Positions 1 through 6,930 of a DNA stretch of 10,884 bases are shown here, piece by piece. Within the stretch, counting starts at the first letter, position 1, and every line of letters starts with the position of its first letter. This DNA comes from an uncultured Mediterraneibacter sp. (GTDB lineage Bacteria > Bacillota > Clostridia > Lachnospirales > Lachnospiraceae), in contig CAKRWZ010000064.1 of the NCBI GenBank assembly GCA_934418295.1, positions 1-10,884 of the forward strand, in the 5' to 3' direction. A program made the translations under genes and the position numbers. The notes beneath the pieces are model-generated. The model saw only the letters and a program-made list of their open reading frames with translations, had not been told where the DNA came from and did not search any database.

Positions 1-59
1 AAAAGCTTTTGGGTGAGTAAAACGGTATAAAAACAGATCGGAAAGAGTCTGTGTAAATA

Positions 60-115
60 AAAAGAGCTGCGGCTTTACTGAGATGAGTTTCATCTGGTAA
101 AGCCGCAGCTCTTTT
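60..115. terminator. Long bidirectional intrinsic terminator hairpin
   Basis: Arms 60-78 and 97-115 are perfect 19-base reverse complements. Inside them a second 6-bp stem (81-86 with 90-95, AGATGA/TCATCT) closes on a 3-base GTT loop, giving one very long hairpin. The left arm starts with an A-run and the right arm ends in TTTT, so it can stop transcription from either side. It lies 36 bp past the stop of the minus-strand tetR gene and would end that transcript, as well as any plus-strand transcript entering from the left. Bases 1-59 are open in no frame and may be the tail of an upstream gene, but no product can be named. Confidence 0.85.
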
Positions 116-151
116 GTAGTTGTTTGGTACTTTCGGTGATCGAAAGGGCGC

Positions 152-754
152 TTATACGACCTGCCCGCGTATGATGGCGCGGATGCTGTCATAGAGGTAA
201 GGCTTTAACTCTTCAAAACTGACAGGATCATTTTCCAGGATCGTACTGAATGAGGAAGAACCGGCCAGTTCCACGATGAGAAATACCATAACATCCGGAT
301 TTTTGAGTTTTATGTCAGAATGTTCGGGCAGCAGTAACCGGGTAAAGGTATCCGCATTCCAGTAGGATGCGGTGTCATCTTGTGATAATGCCTGGCTGAA
401 GATGCCCCAGCTGAGATTTTTGGAAATAAATTTCAGCACGGGTGAATTTTTCCGCAGCTCTGACAGGACGTAATCTACGATAAAAATTACGCGGTCTTCA
501 AAGACCGGGATGTCCTGGGAGAGGAGGGCATGATAGGCATTTTGAAACAGCTTTTGGGCGGTCCGTGCGATCAGCCTGTCCCGTATGTGATACTTGTCCT
601 TAAAATAGAGGTAAAAAGTTCCTTTTGCCACACCGGCCTTCTGCACGATATCGTGGATGGAGGTTTTGGCAATCCCCTGATTGAGAAACAGGTCATAGGC
701 GCTCTGGCATAAAGCTTCCAGTTTTTGTTGTTTGTTCTCGTCAACCTTTCCCAT
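152..754 (-). CDS. TetR/AcrR-family transcriptional repressor
   Basis: This 200-residue protein has the usual TetR size and layout. An N-terminal DNA-binding domain contains a helix-turn-helix at about residues 31-52 (TSIHDIVQKAGVAKGTFYLY), including the family's hallmark G-TFY-YF-K stretch. The C-terminal ligand-binding and dimerisation region (about 65-200) is divergent, as is normal, so the inducer cannot be read from sequence. The ATG (752-754 on the plus strand) is preceded on the minus strand by AAAGGAGC at 768-761. The gene is divergent from the MMPL transporter and shares a 159-bp control region with three inverted repeats that fit its expected operator. By family precedent it should repress the transporter pair and itself, and release DNA when it binds a small hydrophobic or toxic ligand. 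Family assignment is firm; regulated targets are inferred from position and operator symmetry. Confidence 0.93.
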   Translation of the reverse strand: MGKVDENKQQKLEALCQSAYDLFLNQGIAKTSIHDIVQKAGVAKGTFYLYFKDKYHIRDRLIARTAQKLFQNAYHALLSQDIPVFEDRVIFIVDYVLSELRKNSPVLKFISKNLSWGIFSQALSQDDTASYWNADTFTRLLLPEHSDIKLKNPDVMVFLIVELAGSSSFSTILENDPVSFEELKPYLYDSIRAIIRGQVV

Positions 755-784
755 TTTAAGGCTCCTTTCTGATTCGCTTTTCTC

Positions 785-813
785 ATTATAGTTTGAAAAT
801 GACTGAAAGTCAA
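785..813 (-). promoter_or_regulatory. Promoter of the tetR gene
   Basis: Read on the minus strand, TTGACT (813-808) and a perfect TATAAT (790-785) are separated by 17 bases, a near-consensus sigma-A promoter. The start of transcription should fall near 778, about 24 bases before the start codon. Its -35 box lies inside inverted repeat 1 (800-812), which predicts autorepression. Confidence 0.82.
800..812. promoter_or_regulatory. TetR-type operator 1
   Basis: TGACTGAAAGTCA is a perfect 13-bp inverted repeat (5-bp arms, 3-base centre). It overlaps the -35 box of the tetR promoter. Two more copies of the same pattern lie at 833-845 and 878-890. Binding by the adjacent TetR protein is inferred. 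Confidence 0.75.
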
Positions 814-831
814 TTTTTTTCTAAAAAATTA

Positions 832-860
832 TTGACTTATGGTCATTTTTGTATTATAGT
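832..860 (+). promoter_or_regulatory. Promoter of the MMPL transporter operon
   Basis: TTGACT (832-837) and TATAGT (855-860) are separated by 17 bases. Transcription should begin near 867, leaving a leader of about 47 bases. The -35 hexamer lies inside inverted repeat 2 (833-845), so a bound repressor would compete directly with RNA polymerase. Confidence 0.8.
833..845. promoter_or_regulatory. TetR-type operator 2
   Basis: TGACTTATGGTCA matches the pattern of operators 1 and 3, with one imperfect pair (T against G) at the innermost arm position. It covers the -35 box of the transporter promoter. Its centre is 33 bp from operator 1, about three helical turns. Confidence 0.7.
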
Positions 861-877
861 ACTGCATGAGTTAAAAA

Positions 878-890
878 TGACCGCTGGTCA
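878..890. promoter_or_regulatory. TetR-type operator 3
   Basis: TGACCGCTGGTCA is a perfect 13-bp inverted repeat about 11 bases after the expected transcription start of the transporter operon and 7 bases before its Shine-Dalgarno (898-905). A repressor here would block elongation or promoter escape. Its centre is 45 bp from operator 2. Confidence 0.7.
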
Positions 891-913
891 AAGAATTGGA
901 GGAGGCATAATTT

Positions 914-3013
914 ATGGGAAAACTGGGAAAGAAAATCGTGAAGTACAGAGTAGCCATTTTGATCATTGGGCTGTTGCTTCTGATTCCTTCAGCTCTCGGT
1001 TATCTGAAAACCAGAGTAAACTATGATATTCTTTATTACCTGCCGGACAACATCGATACGATGAAGGGGCAGGATATCCTGATGGAGGATTTCGGTAAAG
1101 GTGCTTTTGCGATGGAAGTCATCGAGGGTATGACGGAAAAAGAAGAAGCAGACGTAAAAGCAAAGATCGAGAAAGTGGACGGGGTCGCAGATGTAATCTG
1201 GTACGATTCCATCGCAGATCTTTCGGTACCGATCGAAGCGTTGCCGGATAAGATTAAAGATGTGTTCAATACAGACAATGCAACGTTGATGGCGATTTTC
1301 TTTGATGATACGACATCCGCAGACAGTACGATGGATGCAATCACAGAGATCCGGAGCATTACCAATAAACAGTGTTATCTGAGCAGTATGTCGGCAGTCG
1401 TTACCGATGTGAAAAATCTTTCTGAAAGAGAAACTCCGATTTATGTGCTGATTGCAGTAGTTTTGAGCTGCATCATCCTGGCGGTTTTTACAGACTGTTG
1501 GATTCTTCCGATCTTCTTTATGCTGAGTATCGGAATGGCAGTCATATACAATATGGGAACGAACATATTCCTGGGAGAAATTTCTTATATTACAAAGGCG
1601 TTGAGTGCGGTCCTGCAGCTGGGTGTCACGATGGACTATTCCATTTTCCTGTGGCACAGCTACCAGGATAAGCAAAAAGAGTTCCACGGAGACAAGGAAG
1701 AGGCCATGGCAGCAGCCATCAGCGACACATTCTCTTCTGTAGTCGGAAGTTCCACCACTACAGTGGCAGGATTTATAGCACTTTGCTTCATGAGCTTTGC
1801 CTTAGGTCTGGATCTGGGAATCGTCATGGCAAAAGGCGTCGTGTTCGGTGTGATCAGCTGCGTAACGATCCTTCCGGCATTCTTGCTGATCTTTGACAAA
1901 GCGGTTACGAAAACGACACACCGGGCAGTAATGCCGAAGATGGAAAAGCCGGCAGAGTTTATTACAAAGCATTTTAAAGTGTTCGTAGTTGCTTTCCTGG
2001 TGATCCTGGTACCGGCCTTCTGGGGGTATAACAATGCGGAAGTTTACTACAATTTGGATGAAACGCTTCCGAAGTATCTGGACAGCGTAAAATCAAACGC
2101 AAAACTTTCAGATGAGTTTAAAATGAATGCCACAGACATGGTGCTGGTCAGCGCAGATATGAAAAGTAAAGATGCAAAAGCGATGCTCAGTGAAATGAAA
2201 GAAGTAAAGGGCGTCAAATTTGCACTGGGGCTGGATAGCCTTATCGGCTCCGGTATCCCGCAGTCGGTGATTCCGGAAGAATTGACAGAAACTTTAAAAT
2301 CCGGAAACTGGCAGTTGATGCTGGTGCAGTCGGAATACAAAGTTGCAACGGACGAAGTCAATGAGCAGTGTACGACGTTGAACAAAATCGTGAAGAAATA
2401 CGACAGCAAAGGAATGCTGATCGGAGAAGCTCCTTGTACCAAGGATCTGATCACGATTACAGACAAAGATTTCAAAGTCGTCAGTGCAATCTCCATCGTA
2501 GCAATTTTCATCATCATCGCACTGGTATTTAAATCGATCTCATTGCCGATCGTCCTGGTAAGTGTCATCGAGTTTGCAATCTTCATCAACCTGGGAATTC
2601 CGTATTATACCGGAACGAAGATGCCGTTTATCGCGTCTATCGTAATCGGAACCATCCAGCTGGGAGCCACTGTCGATTATGCGATTCTGATGACCAACCG
2701 CTATAAGAGAGAGCGTATCGCAGGACGGGATAAACGGTTCGCTGTCAAGACAGCGCTTTCTGCATCCATCCAGTCGGTTATCGTATCGGCTTTGGGATTC
2801 TTTGCAGCAACCTTCGGTGTAGGACTTTATTCCGATATCGACATGATCTCCTCGCTGTGTACCTTGATGGCGAGAGGCGCGATCATCAGTATGCTGACGG
2901 TTATCTTGATCCTTCCGTCCATGCTGCTGGTATTTGACAGACCGATCTGTGCCACCACAAAGGGTATGACAGGGATTTACAAAAAGAAACAGTCAAAAAC
3001 AGCGGAAGCTTAG
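914..3013 (+). CDS. MMPL/RND-superfamily membrane transporter
   Basis: This 699-residue integral membrane protein has the two-fold RND architecture. TM1 (about 11-29) is followed by a large extracytoplasmic loop (about 30-170), a five-helix block (about 172-340), TM7 (about 354-371), a second large loop (about 372-525) and a second five-helix block (about 530-680). Each half carries the Asp-Tyr pair typical of the MMPL proton-relay helix: D241-Y242 in GVTMDYSIF and D588-Y589 in GATVDYAIL. Proton-driven export of a lipidic, hydrophobic or toxic compound is the family role; the substrate is not evident. The ATG follows GGAGGAGG (898-905) with 8-base spacing, and the downstream secreted heptad-repeat gene starts 74 bases after its stop. 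Both genes are expected to be under TetR control. No frameshift or truncation is visible. Similar proteins are often annotated YdfJ-like, but no specific symbol is justified. Confidence 0.92.
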   Translation: MGKLGKKIVKYRVAILIIGLLLLIPSALGYLKTRVNYDILYYLPDNIDTMKGQDILMEDFGKGAFAMEVIEGMTEKEEADVKAKIEKVDGVADVIWYDSIADLSVPIEALPDKIKDVFNTDNATLMAIFFDDTTSADSTMDAITEIRSITNKQCYLSSMSAVVTDVKNLSERETPIYVLIAVVLSCIILAVFTDCWILPIFFMLSIGMAVIYNMGTNIFLGEISYITKALSAVLQLGVTMDYSIFLWHSYQDKQKEFHGDKEEAMAAAISDTFSSVVGSSTTTVAGFIALCFMSFALGLDLGIVMAKGVVFGVISCVTILPAFLLIFDKAVTKTTHRAVMPKMEKPAEFITKHFKVFVVAFLVILVPAFWGYNNAEVYYNLDETLPKYLDSVKSNAKLSDEFKMNATDMVLVSADMKSKDAKAMLSEMKEVKGVKFALGLDSLIGSGIPQSVIPEELTETLKSGNWQLMLVQSEYKVATDEVNEQCTTLNKIVKKYDSKGMLIGEAPCTKDLITITDKDFKVVSAISIVAIFIIIALVFKSISLPIVLVSVIEFAIFINLGIPYYTGTKMPFIASIVIGTIQLGATVDYAILMTNRYKRERIAGRDKRFAVKTALSASIQSVIVSALGFFAATFGVGLYSDIDMISSLCTLMARGAIISMLTVILILPSMLLVFDRPICATTKGMTGIYKKKQSKTAEA

Positions 3014-3087
3014 AATATCACGGCAGAAGCAGTTGAAAGAAAAAATATAAAGTTGGTTTTGAATCGTATAAAGCAGGAGGGATTTCT

Positions 3088-5247
3088 ATGAAAAACAGAG
3101 AATACAGAGTATTGGTCGCAATGGCAATGACAGCATCCCTGGTGATGGGAAGCCTGGGTGCAGTTCCGGCGACTGCATATGCAAAAGATACACAGACAAA
3201 GACGGAAAGCACTGCCGAGGCAGGTGCAAAGGTGGAAAACACTACAAAAAGTACCGCAAAGAGTGACAGCAAGGCACTGAAAGATGAAACCGTGTATGCA
3301 AAGATCGACGGAAGCGGTACCGTGAAAAACGTGATCGTTTCTGATGAACTGAAAAATGTAAACGGCGAAAGCCAGATTGAAGACGTTTCTTCTTTGGATG
3401 ACATTGAAAACGTAAAGGGTGATGAGGAGTTCAAACAGACGGCAGATCAGCTGAAATGGAGTTTGGAAGGCAAGGATATCTGTTATCAGGGAACCACAGA
3501 CAAAGAGCTGCCGGTGGGTGTCAAGATCACCTATGAGCTGGACGGAAAAGAAATCTCCGCAGCAGAGCTGGAAGGAAAAAGCGGACATCTGAAGGTTTGT
3601 TATCAGTATGACAATGCAACAGGCGAGGACGGAGCCTACACACCGTTTTTGATGGTGACTGGACTGGTCCTGGACGGAGAAAAATATACCAACGTACAGG
3701 TGACCAACGGAAAAGTCGTTTCCGATGGCAGCCGCAGCATTGTGATCGGCATGGGACTTCCGAAATTGCAGGAAGAGCTGGGGACAGACGCTTTGGATAT
3801 CCCGGATTCTTTCGAGTTTGAAGCAGATGTGACAGATTATGAAACATTGGAAGGTATCACCATCGCCACAAACGAAGTGTTCAACGAAGTCGATACAGAT
3901 AAATTTGACAGCCTTTCCGATCTGCAGTCCTCTATGGAACAGCTGCAGAGCGCTTCCCGGCAGCTGGTAAGCGGCTCCGGAGAACTGGCAGCAGGTCTGG
4001 ATACCCTGCTTTCCTCTTCCGGAACCATGGCAGACGGGATCCATCGTCTGGCAGCAGGAAGTACGACGCTGAACCAGGGCGAGACAGCATTGGCAAAGGG
4101 AACGGCTGCCATCAGCGAGAATCTGAAAACAGCTTCCTGGTCTGTAAACGGACTGCTTCTTCCGGGCGCCGTTGAATTGGATCAGGGCGTGGATCGATTT
4201 CAGGCAACTCTGCAGGCACAGGTGCCGACGCTCCTTGGCAGTCTGCAGGACATGGAATCAGGTCTGACCCAGATCAAAACAGGAACTTCTGCTGTCAGCG
4301 CTATGATCAGCACCGGAATCACAACAGAAGACGGAACCAAACTACCGGCTCTGAAAACGACGGCAGATACGGCAGCAAGCGGCAGCGCCGCATTGGCTGG
4401 AACCCTTGCCCAGAAAGCACAGGGTCAGGGCACCGGTATCAAAGCAGTAGATTCAGTGGTAACAGCAGGCAGCACGAAGAATGCACAGGATCAGCTGACA
4501 GCCTTGCTTCAGACAGAAGGCCTGACAGAGGAGCAGAAACAGACGATCCAGAACGCCATTGCCAGCCTGCAGGCAGCGGATGCCAGTGCAGCACAAGCAG
4601 CAGCCACAGTAGAGCAGCAGCTGGCAGCAACCTCCATTTCCCAGGAGGATGTGCAGAATGCGACAACGGCAGCCACCGCAGCCGGAACTACCAGCCAGGT
4701 ACTGAATACCCTGGAAACAGTTGCAGCCAATACAGACAACGGTGTGGCATCTGCCATCCAGCAGACACAGCAGGCCAGTGCAAAGATCACCGATGAGAAA
4801 ACCGGCCTGATCGCACAGCTCAATGGTGGCATCAAGCAGTTGAAAGCCGGAACCACTCAGATCCGTGCAGGTCTGGAGGGCGAAAAAGGTCTGGCAGCCG
4901 GTTTGAGTGAATTGGCAGCCGGTGCAGAAGAGGCGGCAGCCGGAACGGCAACCGCAGCCAGTGGAGCAAGCGAGCTGAACAGCGGACTGGTCACACTGGA
5001 AAACGGAACAGGAACTCTGATCAGCGGTGTAGAACAGCTGGACGCAGGGGCAAAGACGTTAAACGAGGGCATGATCCAGTTCGACGAAGAAGGAATCGAA
5101 AAACTGGTCAGCGTATTTGACGGCGACATCAACGGACTGCTGGATAAGCTGAACGAAATGATGGATGCATCCAAAGCATATAAGAACTTCTCCGGAATTT
5201 CTGACCAGATGGACGGCAAAGTAAAATTCGTCTTCGTGACAGAATAA
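3088..5247 (+). CDS. Secreted Leu/Gly heptad-repeat protein, partner of the MMPL transporter
   Basis: This 719-residue protein starts with a Sec signal peptide: basic N-terminus, hydrophobic core at about 8-27, and likely cleavage after Ala-Tyr-Ala at residue 32. Residues about 65-275 form a beta-rich, low-repeat region. Two tracts of the xxxLxxG heptad follow (about 292-345 and 572-672, e.g. LAAGLSELAAGAEEAAAG), separated by a long Ala/Gln/Thr-rich, probably helical segment (about 375-570). The C-terminus (ending KVKFVFVTE) has no membrane anchor or sorting motif. Such heptads are known from YhgE/Pip-like exporter proteins and from proteins paired with MMPL transporters. Here they suggest a long extracytoplasmic helical rod working with the upstream transporter, perhaps as an adaptor spanning the cell wall; that role is inference. 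The ATG is supported by AGGAGGG (3075-3081). No promoter is seen in the 74-base gap, so it should be co-transcribed with the transporter. Confidence 0.85.
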   Translation: MKNREYRVLVAMAMTASLVMGSLGAVPATAYAKDTQTKTESTAEAGAKVENTTKSTAKSDSKALKDETVYAKIDGSGTVKNVIVSDELKNVNGESQIEDVSSLDDIENVKGDEEFKQTADQLKWSLEGKDICYQGTTDKELPVGVKITYELDGKEISAAELEGKSGHLKVCYQYDNATGEDGAYTPFLMVTGLVLDGEKYTNVQVTNGKVVSDGSRSIVIGMGLPKLQEELGTDALDIPDSFEFEADVTDYETLEGITIATNEVFNEVDTDKFDSLSDLQSSMEQLQSASRQLVSGSGELAAGLDTLLSSSGTMADGIHRLAAGSTTLNQGETALAKGTAAISENLKTASWSVNGLLLPGAVELDQGVDRFQATLQAQVPTLLGSLQDMESGLTQIKTGTSAVSAMISTGITTEDGTKLPALKTTADTAASGSAALAGTLAQKAQGQGTGIKAVDSVVTAGSTKNAQDQLTALLQTEGLTEEQKQTIQNAIASLQAADASAAQAAATVEQQLAATSISQEDVQNATTAATAAGTTSQVLNTLETVAANTDNGVASAIQQTQQASAKITDEKTGLIAQLNGGIKQLKAGTTQIRAGLEGEKGLAAGLSELAAGAEEAAAGTATAASGASELNSGLVTLENGTGTLISGVEQLDAGAKTLNEGMIQFDEEGIEKLVSVFDGDINGLLDKLNEMMDASKAYKNFSGISDQMDGKVKFVFVTE
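3961..4122 (+). repeat. Heptad-repeat tract 1 in the secreted partner protein
   Basis: Residues about 292-345 repeat Leu and Gly or Ser at 7-residue spacing (LVSGSGELAAGLDTLL, then LAAGSTTLNQG and LAKGTAAI). The periodicity is at protein level; the DNA copies are diverged. Confidence 0.75.
4801..5103 (+). repeat. Heptad-repeat tract 2 in the secreted partner protein
   Basis: Residues about 572-672 carry about a dozen xxxLxxG-type heptads (LNGGIKQLKAGTTQIRAG, LAAGLSELAAG, LNSGLVTLENGTGTLISG, LDAGAKTLNEG). The tract reads as a continuous helix with a Leu/Gly stripe. It is longer and more regular than tract 1. Confidence 0.8.
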
Positions 5248-5279
5248 ACAAAAAGATAACCACATATTCTCTGTAAAAT

Positions 5280-5320
5280 ACAGGCGGGCGTTTCCCTTGC
5301 GGAAGCGCCTGTTCCGTTTT
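5280..5320 (+). terminator. Probable intrinsic terminator after the transporter operon
   Basis: ACAGGCG (5280-5286) pairs with CGCCTGT (5306-5312), and TTTCC (5291-5295) with GGAAG (5301-5305). A 4-base bulge (5287-5290) and a 5-base loop complete it. The T-tract is weak (GTTTT, 5316-5320), so termination may be partial. It lies 33 bases past the stop of the heptad-repeat gene and before the rpmG promoter. Confidence 0.5.
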
Positions 5321-5372
5321 GCCGGCATAAAATGGGAAATCCCCGTATTTCTGCTGTTTTTTCGGAGAAAAC

Positions 5373-5402
5373 TTGACTTTTCCATGGCCCTTATGATACA
5401 AT
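5373..5402 (+). promoter_or_regulatory. Promoter of the rpmG-secE-nusG-rplK-rplA operon
   Basis: TTGACT (5373-5378) and TACAAT (5397-5402) are separated by 18 bases, with an extended -10 TGA at 5394-5396. Transcription would begin near 5409, giving a leader of roughly 95 bases before rpmG. No other convincing promoter is seen up to rplA. Confidence 0.72.
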
Positions 5403-5403
5403 G

Positions 5404-5439
5404 TTCCAGCGAATGGAAGCAGGCTTTTTTTTTATGCCT
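5404..5439 (+). other. rpmG leader: small hairpins and a nine-T run
   Basis: TTCCA (5404-5408) and TGGAA (5414-5418) form a 5-bp hairpin. Six bases later there is a run of nine T (5425-5433), itself flanked by AGGC and GCCT (5421-5424, 5436-5439). The expected transcription start falls inside or beside the first hairpin. The layout hints at early termination or slippage, but the stem is too short and too far from the T-run to call a terminator. Confidence 0.3.
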
Positions 5440-5504
5440 AAAAATCAGATGGGGTCGCAGCCATCAGAAACTATTAAAATGTAGTGTAAAGCGAGGTGGA
5501 AGTT

Positions 5505-5654
5505 GTGCGCACAAGAATCACATTGGAATGTACAGAATGTAAGCAGCGGAATTACAACATGACGAAGGATAAGAAATCACATCCGGAACGCATGGAGACC
5601 AAAAAGTACTGTAAATTCTGTAAATCACACACACTGCACAAAGAGACCAAGTAG
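5505..5654 (+). CDS. rpmG: 50S ribosomal protein L33, zinc-ribbon form
   Basis: Translation from a GTG start gives a 49-residue basic protein (MRTRITLECTECKQRNYNMT at the start) ending in KYCKFCKSHTLHKETK. Both length and sequence are those of bacterial L33. Two CxxC pairs (C9/C12 and C36/C39) mark the zinc-binding, C-plus form; many bacteria also carry a zinc-free paralogue used under zinc limitation. GAGGTGG (5493-5499) lies 5 bases before the GTG, and no in-frame ATG fits better. The gene leads the operon and secE starts 21 bases after its stop. The L33-SecE-NusG order is the standard arrangement in Firmicutes. A tRNA-Trp often found in this spot in other genomes is absent. Confidence 0.93.
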   Translation: MRTRITLECTECKQRNYNMTKDKKSHPERMETKKYCKFCKSHTLHKETK

Positions 5655-5675
5655 TTTGTGAAAGGAAGTGGAAAT

Positions 5676-5879
5676 ATGGGAGATAAAAAGGATACTGCTA
5701 AGAAGAAAAGCTTTTTTGCCGGACTTCATGCAGAGTTCAAAAAAGTTATCTGGCCGGATAAAAACACACTTGCAAAACAGACAGCGGCGGTCGTTGTGGT
5801 ATCAGTGCTTTTGGGAGCATTGATCTCAGTTGTCGATGTGCTGATGAAGCTTGGAATCGACAAAATCGTGCAGTTATAA
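5676..5879 (+). CDS. secE: Preprotein translocase subunit SecE
   Basis: This 67-residue protein has the compact single-membrane-segment form of Gram-positive SecE. A basic, Lys-rich N-terminus (1-13) leads into the conserved amphipathic cytoplasmic helix with FKKVIWPD (about 21-28). One transmembrane helix (about 36-60) and a short tail follow. SecE clamps SecY in the SecYEG channel that exports proteins such as the two secreted proteins in this window. The ATG at 5676 is preferred over an in-frame GTG at 5658, because AAAGGAAG (5661-5668) sits correctly before the ATG. NusG follows 18 bases after the stop. Confidence 0.95.
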   Translation: MGDKKDTAKKKSFFAGLHAEFKKVIWPDKNTLAKQTAAVVVVSVLLGALISVVDVLMKLGIDKIVQL

Positions 5880-5897
5880 TTGGAGAAAGGTGATTAT

Positions 5898-6416
5898 ATG
5901 TCAGAGGCAAAATGGTATGTAGTCCATACGTATTCGGGTTACGAAAACAAAGTAAAGGCAAACATTGATAAGACGATTGAAAACCGGCATCTGGAGGATC
6001 AGATCCTGGAGGTCCGGGTTCCGATGCAGGAGGTCGTTGAGCTGAAGAACGGTGTTCAGAAGGCCAGTCAGAAAAAGATGTTTCCGGGCTATGTCATGAT
6101 TCATATGATCATGAATGATGACACCTGGTATGTGGTACGAAATACCAGAGGCGTGACCGGATTCGTCGGTCCGGGATCCAAACCGGTTCCGCTGACAGAA
6201 GAAGAGATGCTGCCTTTGGGCGTTGAGCACGAAAAGGTAGTGGTAGACTTTGCCGAAGGTGATCTGGTCACAGTTGTGAGCGGTGCCTGGGAAGGTACGG
6301 TAGGCGTGGTACAGTCGCTGAACGAGCAGAGACAGAGCCTTTCTATCAATGTTGAGTTGTTTGGTCGAGAAACTCCGGTAGAACTGGGGTTTGCAGAAGT
6401 AAAGAAAATGAACTAA
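5898..6416 (+). CDS. nusG: Transcription termination/antitermination factor NusG
   Basis: This 172-residue protein has the normal NusG length. An N-terminal NGN domain (about 1-110) begins AKWYVVHTYSGYENKV and includes the conserved MFPGYVMI stretch that lies near the RNA-polymerase clamp. A C-terminal KOW domain follows (about 116-170, GDLVTVVSGAWEGTVGVV). NusG tunes pausing and processivity and, in many bacteria, couples polymerase to ribosomes or Rho. The ATG at 5898 follows GGAGAAAGGTGA (5882-5893); an in-frame TTG at 5880 is rejected because it lies upstream of that site. The L1 operator begins 8 bases after the stop, so nusG lies outside the translational repression unit though on the same transcript. 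Confidence 0.97.
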   Translation: MSEAKWYVVHTYSGYENKVKANIDKTIENRHLEDQILEVRVPMQEVVELKNGVQKASQKKMFPGYVMIHMIMNDDTWYVVRNTRGVTGFVGPGSKPVPLTEEEMLPLGVEHEKVVVDFAEGDLVTVVSGAWEGTVGVVQSLNEQRQSLSINVELFGRETPVELGFAEVKKMN

Positions 6417-6423
6417 TTTCAAA

Positions 6424-6456
6424 TGTGGGAGGAATGAAGATTCCGCCAATACCACA
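6424..6456 (+). promoter_or_regulatory. L1 autoregulatory operator 1 (23S rRNA stalk mimic) before rplK
   Basis: TGTGG (6424-6428) pairs with CCACA (6452-6456) as an outer stem. GGAAT (6431-6435) pairs with ATTCC (6440-6444) as an inner stem capped by GAAG. Between them is an asymmetric internal loop: GA on the 5' side and GCCAATA on the 3' side. The parts GTGGGAGG and AATACCAC match the two strands of the L1-binding stalk of E. coli 23S rRNA as I recall it. The element runs straight into the rplK Shine-Dalgarno (AAGGAGGT, 6456-6463). Free L1 binding here would block rplK translation, the known mode of L11-operon control. Confidence 0.8.
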
Positions 6457-6470
6457 AGGAGGTAAGTAAA

Positions 6471-6896
6471 ATGGCAAAAAAAGTCGAAGGTTATATCAGA
6501 TTACAGATTCCTGCTGGAAAAGCAACACCGGCACCACCGGTTGGTCCTGCACTTGGACAGCATGGTGTAAACATCGTTGAATTTACAAAACAGTTCAACG
6601 CAAGAACAGCAGATCAGGGAGATCTGATCATCCCGGTTGTTATCACAGTTTACAGCGACAGAAGTTTCAGCTTCATTACAAAGACACCGCCGGCAGCAGT
6701 GCTGATCAAAAAAGCCTGCAAGATCAAATCCGGTTCCGGTGTTCCGAACAAGACAAAGGTTGCTACGATCACAAAAGCTCAGGTAAAAGAAATCGCAGAG
6801 ACAAAAATGCCTGACCTGAATGCAGCTACTATCGAGACAGCCATGAGCATGATCGAAGGAACATGTCGTTCCATGGGTATAACTGTTGTAGAGTAA
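6471..6896 (+). CDS. rplK: 50S ribosomal protein L11
   Basis: This 141-residue protein has the exact usual length of bacterial L11. The N-terminal domain (about 1-70) carries the proline-rich ATPAPPVGPALGQHGVNI segment, where L11 helps form the GTPase-associated centre and the thiopeptide site on 23S rRNA. The C-terminal RNA-binding domain (about 75-141) includes KSGSGVPNKTKVATIT and ends in the conserved GTCRSMGITV. L11 anchors the base of the stalk to which L10 and L7/L12, encoded downstream, attach. The ATG follows AAGGAGGT by 7 bases. It lies 54 bases after nusG behind the first L1 operator, and 79 bases before rplA. Confidence 0.98.
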   Translation: MAKKVEGYIRLQIPAGKATPAPPVGPALGQHGVNIVEFTKQFNARTADQGDLIIPVVITVYSDRSFSFITKTPPAAVLIKKACKIKSGSGVPNKTKVATITKAQVKEIAETKMPDLNAATIETAMSMIEGTCRSMGITVVE

Positions 6897-6930
6897 GACG
6901 GATCGTTACCTTATCAATGAAGTGAAATCA

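Noticed and set aside
989..1687. 232-codon open frame on the minus strand
   Set aside because: It is antisense to the transporter and dominated by Cys, His and Arg with no family features; it is a shadow of the real gene.
3010..4044. 344-codon open frame on the minus strand
   Set aside because: It is antisense to the secreted heptad-repeat protein, with an odd Phe/Cys/His-rich composition and no ribosome binding site or domain.
3961..5103. Possible CRISPR or DNA tandem repeat
   Set aside because: The periodicity is a protein-level Leu/Gly heptad within an open frame. The DNA copies are diverged and have no constant repeat-spacer structure.
5655..5675. A tRNA gene between rpmG and secE
   Set aside because: Only 21 bases separate the two genes, and no cloverleaf fits anywhere between 5248 and 5504 either.
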